From Kushneria marisflavi (GTDB taxonomy: Bacteria > Pseudomonadota > Gammaproteobacteria > Pseudomonadales > Halomonadaceae): DNA of 64,000 nt. Position 1 is the stretch's first letter. Each line of letters begins with the position of its first letter. The position numbers were made by a program, and so were the translations under genes. The stretch is taken from assembly GCF_002157205.1 (NCBI RefSeq), contig NZ_CP021358.1, forward strand, positions 1,922,001 through 1,986,000. Reading direction: 5' to 3'. Shown here piece after piece: positions 47,734 through 56,735 of this stretch. A model generated the notes under the pieces. The model had not been told where the DNA came from. It saw nothing but the letters and a program-made list of their open reading frames with translations, and made no database searches.

Positions 47734-48501
47734 TCAATCGTTGTCGCTGGTGTTGGCACCGGCACTGCTTCTGGAAGTATCGCTGGTCTCAACCAGCAGA
47801 CGATCAGCCAGATGCTTGAGCCGCGACCACAGCGCTTCGTCGACCTCGATACCATCGAGCAGCACGCGGCGTCGGCATGCAAGCAGTTCGGACTCGTCGT
47901 GGCGTGCAATCAGCTCGACATCATAATCAGAGTTCAGCGACGGCAGCAGGTCCACGTGGTTGGCCATGACCAGAGTTACCCCATCGTTGGGTTCATTCTC
48001 CTCGGGCACATCCTTGACGGCGTAGGCGCGAATTTCAGGAATGGCACTGTTGGCACGAAAACCTACAACCTGCTCCAATAAAGGTTCATGCGCATTACGC
48101 CAGAAAGCAGTGATGTTCATGCCGCGCGTTGCCAGCCGTGCCAGATAGCCCATGATAAGCTGGCGATTATGGCAGTGGCGGATCTTGATGACCGACAGGC
48201 CCCGCGCACGCGCCTTGGCAAAACCCAGCTCCAGCGCCAGACTGGAGCTTCGCAGAACGCTCTGGGCGTGCCCGTCGAGCACGGCGAGATCGGCATCTTC
48301 ATACAGGATGCTCGGGGACTGCTCCGGATCCTCTGTCAGCAGAAAATCCAACCCTCGCTTTAATGCATCGAGCCCCTTGAGTTCATAGCACTGCATCCAT
48401 GCAATCATGTCAGCGGCATCAGCGGCATCACCCTCTTCAAAGCCCATGCCGATAAAGGCCTTGCGACAATGCCCCTGCAGTTCGTTGTAGGAGACTTTCA
48501 C
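47734..48501 (-). CDS. DUF3726 family protein
   Basis: A 255-aa protein matching the DUF3726 family by its opening MKVSYNELQGHCRKAF and by the C-terminal GIEVDEALWSRLKHLADRLLVE with the final SRSSAGAN. The middle block (RHCHNRQLIMGYLARLATRGMN) resembles the Ldh_2-type (malate/lactate dehydrogenase II) fold, so a related dehydrogenase or binding function is possible. No cofactor motif is clear. It overlaps the 579-aa gene upstream by four bases and is 25 bases from ridA. Confidence 0.7.
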   Translation of the reverse strand: MKVSYNELQGHCRKAFIGMGFEEGDAADAADMIAWMQCYELKGLDALKRGLDFLLTEDPEQSPSILYEDADLAVLDGHAQSVLRSSSLALELGFAKARARGLSVIKIRHCHNRQLIMGYLARLATRGMNITAFWRNAHEPLLEQVVGFRANSAIPEIRAYAVKDVPEENEPNDGVTLVMANHVDLLPSLNSDYDVELIARHDESELLACRRRVLLDGIEVDEALWSRLKHLADRLLVETSDTSRSSAGANTSDND

Positions 48502-50237
48502 GGTTCACTCCCGTCCGGTGGCTGCTCGAGCACTGGCTCAAGCGGAAAACTCCAGTCATCAAACGCCGCCAGATCGTCGGGCTCGGCGTTGAGCTCGGCT
48601 GCCAGTGGCGCGCCCTGAAACAGCGTGACACGCACCCAGCGATCAGAGCGGGGATCGAAGCGACTGGCGCCGAAGAACGACAGCTTGGTACGCAGCAGAT
48701 GCATTGGTTTCATGTCGCGATGCCAAAGGTTGGCGCGAATCTCGCCATAGGTTGTCTCACTGAGACTTTGAATACGGCGTACCATCGCCTTGTAGCGCGG
48801 ATAAGCAATCAGAAAATTGATCACCAGCGCCCGCGGCGTAGTATCCAGATAGTCACACACTGCCTGATGCACCTTTTGAACATGCGGTGCAATGGCCAGC
48901 GGTAACTCTCGATCAGCTCCCGGCTCGTGATAGCGAATGCCGAGCCGAGGCTCTTCCTTTTCTACCGAGCGATACCAGAACCAATAGCACGCCTCGGGTG
49001 CGTCGTAGTCCTGATCGAGCGCCCAGTCGTAGTGGGTCTCAATGAGCTGCCTTAGCTGCAACAGCGGCATGTCCGGCGTAAGCTCCAGCGCCTCATGGGT
49101 GCCCATGGCATCCTCAAGCGGATCGATCAACTCTGGATACAGCTCAATCAGCACCGTCACGATCAGCTCCTGAGCTTCAAGCGATAGAGTGCGCTTGCTC
49201 CAGTTCACCAGCTGTTGCCACAGATCGCTTTCCAGCGGCACTTCCTCCAGCCAATTAATGACCGCCGGAAGTGCGGCCACAATTTCACCATTACGCTGCA
49301 TCTGTTCAACATCGTCAGCCAGCGTTTGAGCGAGATGGGTCATGGCGCGTCGACAGAGACTGATTAGACGATGGCGTAATGCTTCTGTCGGGTTCTGAGC
49401 CAACACCATCGCCAGAGCACGCTCGCGACAGCTTACCCACTGCTGAATCAGTTGCGGGTGATTGATCAGAAACGGCGCCATGCCAAGGCCGGTAGAGTTG
49501 CCAATACCAATATAACGACGCAGCTCTGGCGTCAGCGTTACCGCCGTTTGCGGTGCGCGCACGCGCGCCAGATGTTCCAGTTGTTCAACGGAGAAGTGGC
49601 GCAGTAGATAGACGGCGAACATCTGTGCCGAGAATGGGCGACGAAAGTCTGGATTACTCTGAAGTAGCTCATAGTCGGCAATGCCGAACTTGCCATTGCC
49701 GTAGACCGCCGTAGTGCGATAGAGATAGCCCACTTTTGTGAGCCATTCCGGGCGCGGTTGCTTGCCCGAGGCCAGCGCCTCTACGAAGCTTTTAAAGTTT
49801 CGCATGCTTTTATTGGCACGCGATAACACCAGCAGCCGAGGATTTTGTCTTCCCGCTTCCTGCAGTGGCACATTGGCCGCCATCTGGTCGAGCAATAACT
49901 CGTCAACGTCACCCTCGATGACGCCGAAGGTAACATCCCAGGCTTCGGCGATAACGCGATCAGAGCGCGCCTCATCCGCAATGGCACGCGAGAAGATCAG
50001 TCCATGATAGCGCCCGTATGGCGTCTGTAGCCGATAGATGACCGTACCGTGACCCTCATCATCCAGCTCGAAGCGCTGACAACTGATCTTCCATCGCTGC
50101 TGTGCCATCTGACGCATCAGGGAGCGTACGAAGCTGAGCCGGCCAGCGTGCAGACTACCTAAACGCTCCAGTTCCATGACCTCACAAGCCGGTCTGAGCG
50201 AGAGCCGTTCAACGGGAATGGATGCAGACTCAATCAT
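48498..50237 (-). CDS. Unrecognised 579-aa protein in the BCCT-dipeptidase operon
   Basis: I do not recognise this protein. It starts at ATG 50237, overlapping the BCCT stop by eight bases, and overlaps the DUF3726 start by four. It has no signal peptide or membrane helix and is largely helical. Notable motifs are GNSTGLGMAPFLINHPQL near residue 245, a Trp-rich YWFWYRSVEKEEPRLGIRYHEPGADRE in the C-terminal half, and KLSFFGASRFDPRSDRWVR near the end. These conserved-looking clusters suggest an enzyme rather than a structural protein. The tight coupling on both sides indicates a role with the imported substrate. Confidence 0.8.
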   Translation of the reverse strand: MIESASIPVERLSLRPACEVMELERLGSLHAGRLSFVRSLMRQMAQQRWKISCQRFELDDEGHGTVIYRLQTPYGRYHGLIFSRAIADEARSDRVIAEAWDVTFGVIEGDVDELLLDQMAANVPLQEAGRQNPRLLVLSRANKSMRNFKSFVEALASGKQPRPEWLTKVGYLYRTTAVYGNGKFGIADYELLQSNPDFRRPFSAQMFAVYLLRHFSVEQLEHLARVRAPQTAVTLTPELRRYIGIGNSTGLGMAPFLINHPQLIQQWVSCRERALAMVLAQNPTEALRHRLISLCRRAMTHLAQTLADDVEQMQRNGEIVAALPAVINWLEEVPLESDLWQQLVNWSKRTLSLEAQELIVTVLIELYPELIDPLEDAMGTHEALELTPDMPLLQLRQLIETHYDWALDQDYDAPEACYWFWYRSVEKEEPRLGIRYHEPGADRELPLAIAPHVQKVHQAVCDYLDTTPRALVINFLIAYPRYKAMVRRIQSLSETTYGEIRANLWHRDMKPMHLLRTKLSFFGASRFDPRSDRWVRVTLFQGAPLAAELNAEPDDLAAFDDWSFPLEPVLEQPPDGSEP

Positions 50238-51819
50238 GCTCGGCCTCCGATAGCGATGGAATGATGCCTTGCTCGCGCGCCATGGCACAGGCCGCCTGAG
50301 GCCCTGTCCAGAGCGATGGCAAAAGCACCAGTGAAATAGGGATGGCGGTAAGCACAATGAACTGCTGCAGCACTGCGATCTGTCCGCTGCCCATATAGAG
50401 AAGAATGCCTGCCATCACCGCCATGGCGATGCCCCAGAAGGCTCGCACCAGCGCATGTGGATCGTCATGGCCAGTACTGACCACGGCGATGGCGTAGCTC
50501 ATCGAATCGCCTGTAGTCGCCACGAAGATGGTCGTCAGCAACAGTACCGCCAGCGCCATCAGGTCACCGCCGGGCAGCGCACGGGCAATTGACAGGGTGG
50601 CCACGTCGAACTGAAAGTTCTTCAGCGCCTCGGTCAGATCAATGACGCCATGCATTTGATAGAAAATGCCTGAGCCACCCAGTAGCGTGAACCAGATCGT
50701 AGTGGCTATCGGCGCCATGACCGCAATACTCAGAATGGTCTGACGAATGGTGCGACCGTTGGAGATACGGGCCACGAAAATGGCCATCAATGGTCCATAG
50801 CCGATGAACCAGGCAAAGAAGAAGACCGTCCACCACTTCAACCACGACTCAGGCGCGGTTATCGTCGTCACGGTCGCCATTTCAAAAAACGAACTTAGAT
50901 ACTGTCCGAAGCTCTGAAACCAGCTATTGGTCAAAAAAAGTGTTGGTCCAAAAATGAAAATGACACCTGCGACCGTCAGTGCCAGAAAGACATTGAAACT
51001 ACTGAGCCACTGAATGCCCCGATCAATGCCGGTCATTGCGGAAGTGACATAAATGGCGCCCAGCGCGATCAGAATGATTAACTGGGTACTAAACCCCGGC
51101 GAGACACCGATTAGCTCATGCAGCCCAAAGCTGACCTGAGTGGCCAAAAATCCAATCGGCCCAACTGTACCGGCAACTACCGCAATGACGCACAGCGAGT
51201 CGATCACTCCGCCCAGCCAGCGCTTCATTACGATCTCACCAAGGACCGGATAAAGTAGCGTTCGGGGCTGCAGCGGTAGGCCCTTGACGTAGTGGGCGTG
51301 CGCCAGCACCAGCGACGTCAGCGCCCCCAGTATGGTCCAGGCCAGAAAGCCCCAGTGCATAAAGGACTGTGCCAGTGCCTCGGGAATGGCCGCAGCACTG
51401 CCGTTCGGCGTGGCAGAAAAATTGGGCGGCGTCATGAGATAATGATGCACTGGCTCTCCTGCAGCGAAGAACACGCCACCGCCGGCCAATAGCGTACACA
51501 TGATGATGGAAAGCCATTTGAAGGTACTCATTTCCGGCGTGCGGCGATTGCCGATACGCGCACGCCCGGCCGGCGCCACAGCGACACCGATGCTGACAAA
51601 AAATGTCAGCAGCAGCAGCAGCTGAAAAAAGGCGCCCAGGGTGCGCGCGGTCCAGCCAAACCCGGCCGCAATCGCGTCAGACATGCCATCAAGATCGACA
51701 AGCGACAGGGCCACAAATACGACGATAAAACCAACCGTCAGTCCCAGCACTACCGGGTCACCCAATCGGTAAAGGCCTCCGGCATTCTTTCGGCTATTAA
51801 TTTCATTGTTGTTGGACAT
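50230..51819 (-). CDS. BCCT family transporter, second copy
   Basis: A 529-aa transporter of twelve hydrophobic segments, distinct from the copy at 39098. Family regions include FMHWGFLAWTILGALTSLVLAHAHY, GLHELIGVSPGFSTQ and KWWTVFFFAWFIGYGPLMAIFVARISNGRT with part of the Trp box. GGAG precedes the ATG at 51819. It is third in the six-gene operon, between the dipeptidase (52 bases upstream) and the unrecognised 579-aa protein, and probably imports the compound degraded by these enzymes, likely a betaine-like or zwitterionic molecule. Confidence 0.92.
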   Translation of the reverse strand: MSNNNEINSRKNAGGLYRLGDPVVLGLTVGFIVVFVALSLVDLDGMSDAIAAGFGWTARTLGAFFQLLLLLTFFVSIGVAVAPAGRARIGNRRTPEMSTFKWLSIIMCTLLAGGGVFFAAGEPVHHYLMTPPNFSATPNGSAAAIPEALAQSFMHWGFLAWTILGALTSLVLAHAHYVKGLPLQPRTLLYPVLGEIVMKRWLGGVIDSLCVIAVVAGTVGPIGFLATQVSFGLHELIGVSPGFSTQLIILIALGAIYVTSAMTGIDRGIQWLSSFNVFLALTVAGVIFIFGPTLFLTNSWFQSFGQYLSSFFEMATVTTITAPESWLKWWTVFFFAWFIGYGPLMAIFVARISNGRTIRQTILSIAVMAPIATTIWFTLLGGSGIFYQMHGVIDLTEALKNFQFDVATLSIARALPGGDLMALAVLLLTTIFVATTGDSMSYAIAVVSTGHDDPHALVRAFWGIAMAVMAGILLYMGSGQIAVLQQFIVLTAIPISLVLLPSLWTGPQAACAMAREQGIIPSLSEAEHD

Positions 51820-51871
51820 GGGACTGCTTCTCCAGAGTAATCAATCGAGTATACGGTCTGGTCAAGCTGCC

Positions 51872-52861
51872 TTATGCGCTCGGCGTTGCCGCACGCTCAA
51901 GCAGCCCGAGCCAGTTGCGGCCCATGATACGTGTCACCGATTCATCATCGAAGCCGCGCTGACGCAGCCCCTGGATCAGATTGGGGAAGTCACGGTTGTC
52001 GCGCAGCCACGTTAGGGGCGCTGGCCATCCCGCGTTGTTCTGATTGCCTTCTCCGTAATCCATGGCCTTCGACCAGCGCCCGTTGCGCATCCACTCCAGT
52101 ACTGAAACCGGCTGCTCCTGACAAAGATCGGTACCGATACCAATATGCTCAATGCCCATCAGATCGGCGGTCCGTGCAATCATGTCGCAGTACTCATCCA
52201 GCGTGCAGTCCGAACCATGGTTGAGATGAAAGGGATAGGTCGAAAAGCCCAGCAGTCCATCGCACTCGGCGATCGCCTTGAGCACTCGATCGGACTTGTT
52301 GCGTTTGGCTGAATAAAAGCTTGCCGGGTTAGCATGTGAAATGATCACCGGTCGCTGTGAAATCTCGATGGCCTCCAGCGTCGAGCGCTCGGCACTGTGC
52401 GACATGTCGATGACCATACCGACGCGATTCATTTCCTGGATCACCTGACGACCAAAGCGTGTGATGCCACTGTCTTCGCTTTCATAGCAGCCGCAGGCCA
52501 AAAGGCTCTGATTGTTGTAGGTGAGCTGCATGATCATCAGGCCCAGATCACGCATCACTGCCACCATATCGATATCATCCTCGATGGGTGAACAGTTCTG
52601 GGCACCCAGCAGAATGCCAATTCTGCCTTCCTGTTTTGCTCTGAGAATGTCTGCCGGTGCTTTCACCGGCGTAATCAGATCGGCGTTATCCTCAAATCGG
52701 CGATTCCATTCGCCAAATCGAGTCAACGTGTCGCGAGTAGTTTCGTGATAAGCCAGTGTGGCGTGAACCGCACTGACACCACCTTCATGCATCTGCTCGA
52801 AAATTTGACGCGACCAGTTCGAGTACTGAAGCCCGTCGATGATCAGCATGTTATCGGTCAT
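51872..52861 (-). CDS. Dipeptidase, peptidase M19 (renal dipeptidase) family
   Basis: A 329-aa zinc hydrolase. The family features are IIDGLQYSN at the N-terminus (a His of the usual DGHxD is replaced, see findings), ILLGAQNCSPIEDD, LTYNNQSLLACGCYESEDSG, VIDMSHSAERSTLE, PVIISHANPASF and HIGIGTDLCQE. Some M19 members act on non-peptide amide or imine compounds. I chose the ATG at 52861, since a longer frame upstream has no family match. It lies 8 bases after aldehyde dehydrogenase. Confidence 0.87.
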   Translation of the reverse strand: MTDNMLIIDGLQYSNWSRQIFEQMHEGGVSAVHATLAYHETTRDTLTRFGEWNRRFEDNADLITPVKAPADILRAKQEGRIGILLGAQNCSPIEDDIDMVAVMRDLGLMIMQLTYNNQSLLACGCYESEDSGITRFGRQVIQEMNRVGMVIDMSHSAERSTLEAIEISQRPVIISHANPASFYSAKRNKSDRVLKAIAECDGLLGFSTYPFHLNHGSDCTLDEYCDMIARTADLMGIEHIGIGTDLCQEQPVSVLEWMRNGRWSKAMDYGEGNQNNAGWPAPLTWLRDNRDFPNLIQGLRQRGFDDESVTRIMGRNWLGLLERAATPSA

Positions 52862-52869
52862 GTTGCACC

Positions 52870-54309
52870 TCAGGGCTTGACATAGCAGGTTTTGACAACG
52901 GTGTAGAATTCGCGCGCATAGCGGCCTTGTTCTCGCGGGCCAAAGCTTGAATGCTTGCGGCCGCCGAAGGGCACATGATAATCGGTGCCGGCGGTAGCCA
53001 GGTTGACCATCACACAACCGGTCTCGGCCCGTTTTTTGAAGTCGCTGGCAATCTTCAAGGAATTGGTAATGATGCCGGCCGTCAGCCCAAAGTGAGTGTC
53101 GTTGAGCGTGGTAATGGCTTCTTCGTAATCGCGCACTCGAATAACGCAGGCGATCGGTCCGAACATCTCTTCCCGATTGATCGACATGTCGTTGCGAGTG
53201 TCGACAAACAGCGCCGGCGACATAAAATAGCCTTCGGACCTGTCCTGAATACGCTTGCCGCCAAAGATCAGACGCGCACCCTCCTGTTTTCCGCGCTCGA
53301 TCCATTCAAGATTGGATTCGAGCTGGCGCTGATCCACCACCGGCCCAATCTGAACACCTTCGTCGAGCGCGCCGCCTACGACAGCGGACGCAAGCCTTTT
53401 CAGCAGTTTGTCCACGAAGGCGTCATGCACGGCATCCGTCACGATCAGTCGTGAGGAAGCTGTACACTTCTGACCGGTGCCTGAGTAGGCGCCGGCAAAG
53501 GCGGCTTCAACAGCCAGATCCAGATCGGCATCATCAGCCACGATGAGTGCATTTTTGGAACCCATCTCGAGCTGGCACTTGACCAGATTGCCTGCTGTGG
53601 CCGCGGCTACCCGACGGCCTACCTCCAGAGAACCGGTGAAGCTTACGGCGTTGATCTGCTCGCTTGAGATCAGTGCATCGCCGATGCTGCTACCCGAACC
53701 CATGATCAGGTTGAAGGTACCCGCCGGCAGCGGCTGACGACTGATGATCTCGGTCAGTGCCCAGGCGCTGGCCGGTACCAGGTTGGCCGGCTTGAAGATG
53801 ACCGCGTTACCGAACGCCAGCGCCGGTGCAATCTTCCAAACCGCAGTGGCCATCGGGAAATTCCAGGGGCTGATTACGCCTACCACGCCGACAGGCTCGC
53901 GATAGGTTTCTACCTCGATACCGGGTCGAGTAGAGTCCACTCGCTCATCGATCTGACGCAACACCTCAGCGGCGTAGTAATGAAAGAACTGACCGGAGCG
54001 ATAGATCTCACCAGCACCTTCCGCGAGAGGCTTTCCCTCTTCTCGAGACAACAGCCGACCCAGTTCATCCTTACGCGCGATCAACTCGTCGCCGATCGCC
54101 ATCAAAATACGATAGCGCTCTTCCAGCCCGCTCTGACGCCACTCGGCCAGACCGTTGTGAGCAGCCTTGATGGCCTGATGGACCTGATCGACGCTGGCCT
54201 GAGCATATTCGCCAATGACATCGGCGGTATCGGAAGGATTGACATTGGTGACAGATTGACCTCCTTCAACCCAATCACCATTGATGTAAAGTTCACGTAG
54301 CTTGGTCAT
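52870..54309 (-). CDS. Aldehyde dehydrogenase family protein
   Basis: A 479-aa NAD(P)-dependent enzyme. The cofactor region is SPWNFPMATAVWKIAPALAFGNAVIFKPA, the general-base Glu is in CQLEMGSKNALIV, and the catalytic Cys is in GTGQKCTASSR near residue 285. Overall it is most like ketoglutarate semialdehyde or similar carboxylic semialdehyde dehydrogenases. GGAG precedes the ATG at 54309. First gene of the operon; it would oxidise an aldehyde made during degradation of the BCCT substrate. Confidence 0.92.
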   Translation of the reverse strand: MTKLRELYINGDWVEGGQSVTNVNPSDTADVIGEYAQASVDQVHQAIKAAHNGLAEWRQSGLEERYRILMAIGDELIARKDELGRLLSREEGKPLAEGAGEIYRSGQFFHYYAAEVLRQIDERVDSTRPGIEVETYREPVGVVGVISPWNFPMATAVWKIAPALAFGNAVIFKPANLVPASAWALTEIISRQPLPAGTFNLIMGSGSSIGDALISSEQINAVSFTGSLEVGRRVAAATAGNLVKCQLEMGSKNALIVADDADLDLAVEAAFAGAYSGTGQKCTASSRLIVTDAVHDAFVDKLLKRLASAVVGGALDEGVQIGPVVDQRQLESNLEWIERGKQEGARLIFGGKRIQDRSEGYFMSPALFVDTRNDMSINREEMFGPIACVIRVRDYEEAITTLNDTHFGLTAGIITNSLKIASDFKKRAETGCVMVNLATAGTDYHVPFGGRKHSSFGPREQGRYAREFYTVVKTCYVKP

Positions 54310-54426
54310 TGCGAATCTCCCTATTGGCTTGGCCAACAGTGTGATGGGGATTCTTTTTATAAGCATAATCAATAATAAAAATTATTTTATAAATATTATT
54401 TACCATTCAAAGCAGAGAACACGTTT

Positions 54427-55320
54427 ATGAGCGCCGAGTTAAAAATTCAACAAATTCGTTATGTGCTCGCGATCATTGAAACCGGCGGTTTTCATGCGGC
54501 GGCTCGTCAACTCCATCGAACCCAGCCGGCACTATCAATGGCGATACGCGATCTGGAGCACCGCTTGGGGCAGGCACTTTTTGAAAAAAACAGTCATGCG
54601 ACGCTAACGTCCTTTGGGCACTACTGTTTGCCACGCTTTCGAGAACTGCTGGTGCAGCACGACCGGCTGAGCCAGGATCTGGCCATGCAGGTCAGCCGCC
54701 AAGCCGGGCAGGTAGAAATTGCCACCGTGCCTTCGGTAGCCAGCCGACTGATGCCCAATATCCTGGCCGGTTTCACTACTGCGTGGCCGGGGCTGGGGGT
54801 CAGCCTCTACGATGGTAACGCTGATTTTGTGCGTGAAATGGTCCTGACAGGAGGTGCTGATCTAGCGCTGACCAGTCTCTGGCAGCACGATGAGCGCCTT
54901 GTCTTTGAACCGTTGATTCGGGATCGGGTGGGGGTGGTCTGTCGGCACGATCATGCGCTGGCCGCCCGTGATGATCTACATTGGCATGAACTGAAGGGGC
55001 AGACGCTGATACGCAATGGCACATCGCTACTTTTGAAGGATACCGAGGCGGCTTCTTTGTTGAAGGACAGCAGCTATTTCATTCCCAACATGATTTCACT
55101 AACTGCGATGCTGGAGTCCGGCATCGGTATTACCACTCTGCCTCAACTGGCCTTTTCGGAAAGTCACTCGGCCCTGCGCTTCATCCCGCTGCATTATCCT
55201 GTCGTGGAACGTGTGATTGGATTGCTAAAGCCGGCCAATCGCACCATGTCACCGGCTGCAGAAGCCATGGAAGCGTTTATACTCAATCATTTATCCAATG
55301 GCGTGCCAGTGAAAGACTAA
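54427..55320 (+). CDS. LysR family regulator of the BCCT-dipeptidase operon
   Basis: A 297-aa protein with the N-terminal LysR helix-turn-helix (QQIRYVLAIIETGGFHAAARQLHRTQPALSMAIRDLEHRLG) and an effector domain to the end. It is divergent from the aldehyde dehydrogenase gene with 117 bases between, rich in AT and containing overlapping ATAAT/ATTAT symmetric elements and TTGGC...GCCAA. Control of the divergent operon in response to its substrate is the likely role. Confidence 0.9.
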   Translation: MSAELKIQQIRYVLAIIETGGFHAAARQLHRTQPALSMAIRDLEHRLGQALFEKNSHATLTSFGHYCLPRFRELLVQHDRLSQDLAMQVSRQAGQVEIATVPSVASRLMPNILAGFTTAWPGLGVSLYDGNADFVREMVLTGGADLALTSLWQHDERLVFEPLIRDRVGVVCRHDHALAARDDLHWHELKGQTLIRNGTSLLLKDTEAASLLKDSSYFIPNMISLTAMLESGIGITTLPQLAFSESHSALRFIPLHYPVVERVIGLLKPANRTMSPAAEAMEAFILNHLSNGVPVKD

Positions 55321-55680
55321 TTGAGTGCAAACGTTGATGTATGAGTCACAAAAGAGTCGACACACTGGTCGGCCTTTTGAATACAGACAATACTGACCCA
55401 TTTTTCCGGACGCTTCGGGGTTATGCCGTTGGGCTCTGAGCTGGCAGGTTTCCTATCATGCGCTCAATTAAGTTAAGTGGAATGCTTTTGAGCCAATCTG
55501 ATTTCGTTGGTATCCAGAGGATATCCATGACCAATTCTCTAATGAATAAACAAGTATTGAATCGCTTGTTCAATTTTCTATCATTGGCCGCCGTAATTCG
55601 CCCACGACAACCGTTTTTTGCGTCATGGGCGATCGCTCACTTTCAATCATTCATGCCCATTTTGCCTTCATGACTCAACA
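55321..55680. other. Intergenic region without a supported gene
   Basis: One short plus-strand frame (start near 55527, AGAGGA upstream) could encode about 48 residues, but I see no family match. The stretch separates the LysR gene from convergent mesD and holds no strong terminator hairpin. Confidence 0.35.
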
Positions 55681-56709
55681 TCAAATAGAGAGCTCTCTTC
55701 GAACAATTTCTGCGCCGGCACTCAAGGCACTCAGCTTTCCTCTTGCCACATCACGCGACAAGGGCGTCATGCCGCAATTGGTGCAGGGATAAAGCTTGTC
55801 AGCATCCACAAACTGCAGTGCCTTTCGCAGGGTGTTGGCAACGTCTTCCGGTGTCTCGACAGTATGGGTTGCCACATCGATCGCACCCACCATCACCTTT
55901 TTACCTCGAATGAGCTCAATGAGATCCATCGGGACATGAGAGTTATGACATTCCAGCGAAACAAGATCGATGCCGGACTTTTGCAGCCTGGGGAAAATCT
56001 CCTCATATTGACGCCACTCGGAGCCCAGCGTCTTTTTCCAGTCCGTATTGGCCTTGATGCCATACCCATAACAAATATGTACGGCGGTCTCGCACTTGAG
56101 TCCTTCGATTGCCCTTTCCAGAGTGGCAATCCCCCAATCGTTCACTTCATCAAAAAAAACATTAAATGCGGGCTCATCGAACTGGATAATATCGACGCCG
56201 GCAGCCTCCAGCTCTCGAGCCTCCTGATTGAGAATCGCAGCAAACTCCCAGGCCAGCTTTTCACGGCTTTTATAATGGTTGTCATAAAGCGTATCGATCA
56301 TGGTCATGGGTCCTGGCAAGGCCCACTTGATGGGCTTTTCCGTTTGTTGCCGCAAAAACCTGGCATCATCAACAAACACGGACTTTTGACGCGCTACAGC
56401 GCCAACGACCATGGGCACGCTTGCTTCATAGCGGTCACGAATCCTGACCGTCTCACGCTTTTCGAAATCGACGCCGTCGAGATGCTCGATAAATGTCGTG
56501 ACAAAGTGCTGACGTGATTGCTCACCATCACTGACAATATCGATACCGGCACGTTGCTGTTCATGCAGTGACAAACGTAGCGCATCCTGCTTGCCATCAA
56601 TCAATTCCTGCCCCTGCAGTTTCCACGGCGACCAGAGCGTTTCCGGCTGAGCAAGCCAGGAAGGTTTGGGCAAGCTGCCAGCCGTTGATGTGGGTAACAA
56701 CCTTTTCAT
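55681..56709 (-). CDS. mesD: MesD-type folate-independent methionine synthase (MetE core family)
   Basis: A 342-aa protein of the cobalamin-independent methionine synthase fold lacking the N-terminal half of MetE. Zinc-site and homocysteine-site residues show in HICYGYGIKANTD, SLECHNSHVPMDL and YPCTNCGMTPLSRD; PSWLAQPETLW and DIVSDGEQSRQHFVTTF lie near the start. Next to a DUF1852 gene this identifies the MesD family, which makes methionine without methyl-THF polyglutamate and needs MesX and oxygen. Starts at ATG 56709, 26 bases after mesX. Confidence 0.85.
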   Translation of the reverse strand: MKRLLPTSTAGSLPKPSWLAQPETLWSPWKLQGQELIDGKQDALRLSLHEQQRAGIDIVSDGEQSRQHFVTTFIEHLDGVDFEKRETVRIRDRYEASVPMVVGAVARQKSVFVDDARFLRQQTEKPIKWALPGPMTMIDTLYDNHYKSREKLAWEFAAILNQEARELEAAGVDIIQFDEPAFNVFFDEVNDWGIATLERAIEGLKCETAVHICYGYGIKANTDWKKTLGSEWRQYEEIFPRLQKSGIDLVSLECHNSHVPMDLIELIRGKKVMVGAIDVATHTVETPEDVANTLRKALQFVDADKLYPCTNCGMTPLSRDVARGKLSALSAGAEIVRRELSI

Positions 56710-56735
56710 GATGGATAACCTTGTTGTCGGATTGA

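Noticed and set aside
55458..55673. 71-codon plus-strand frame in the LysR-mesD gap
   Set aside because: Weak start signals and no recognisable features.
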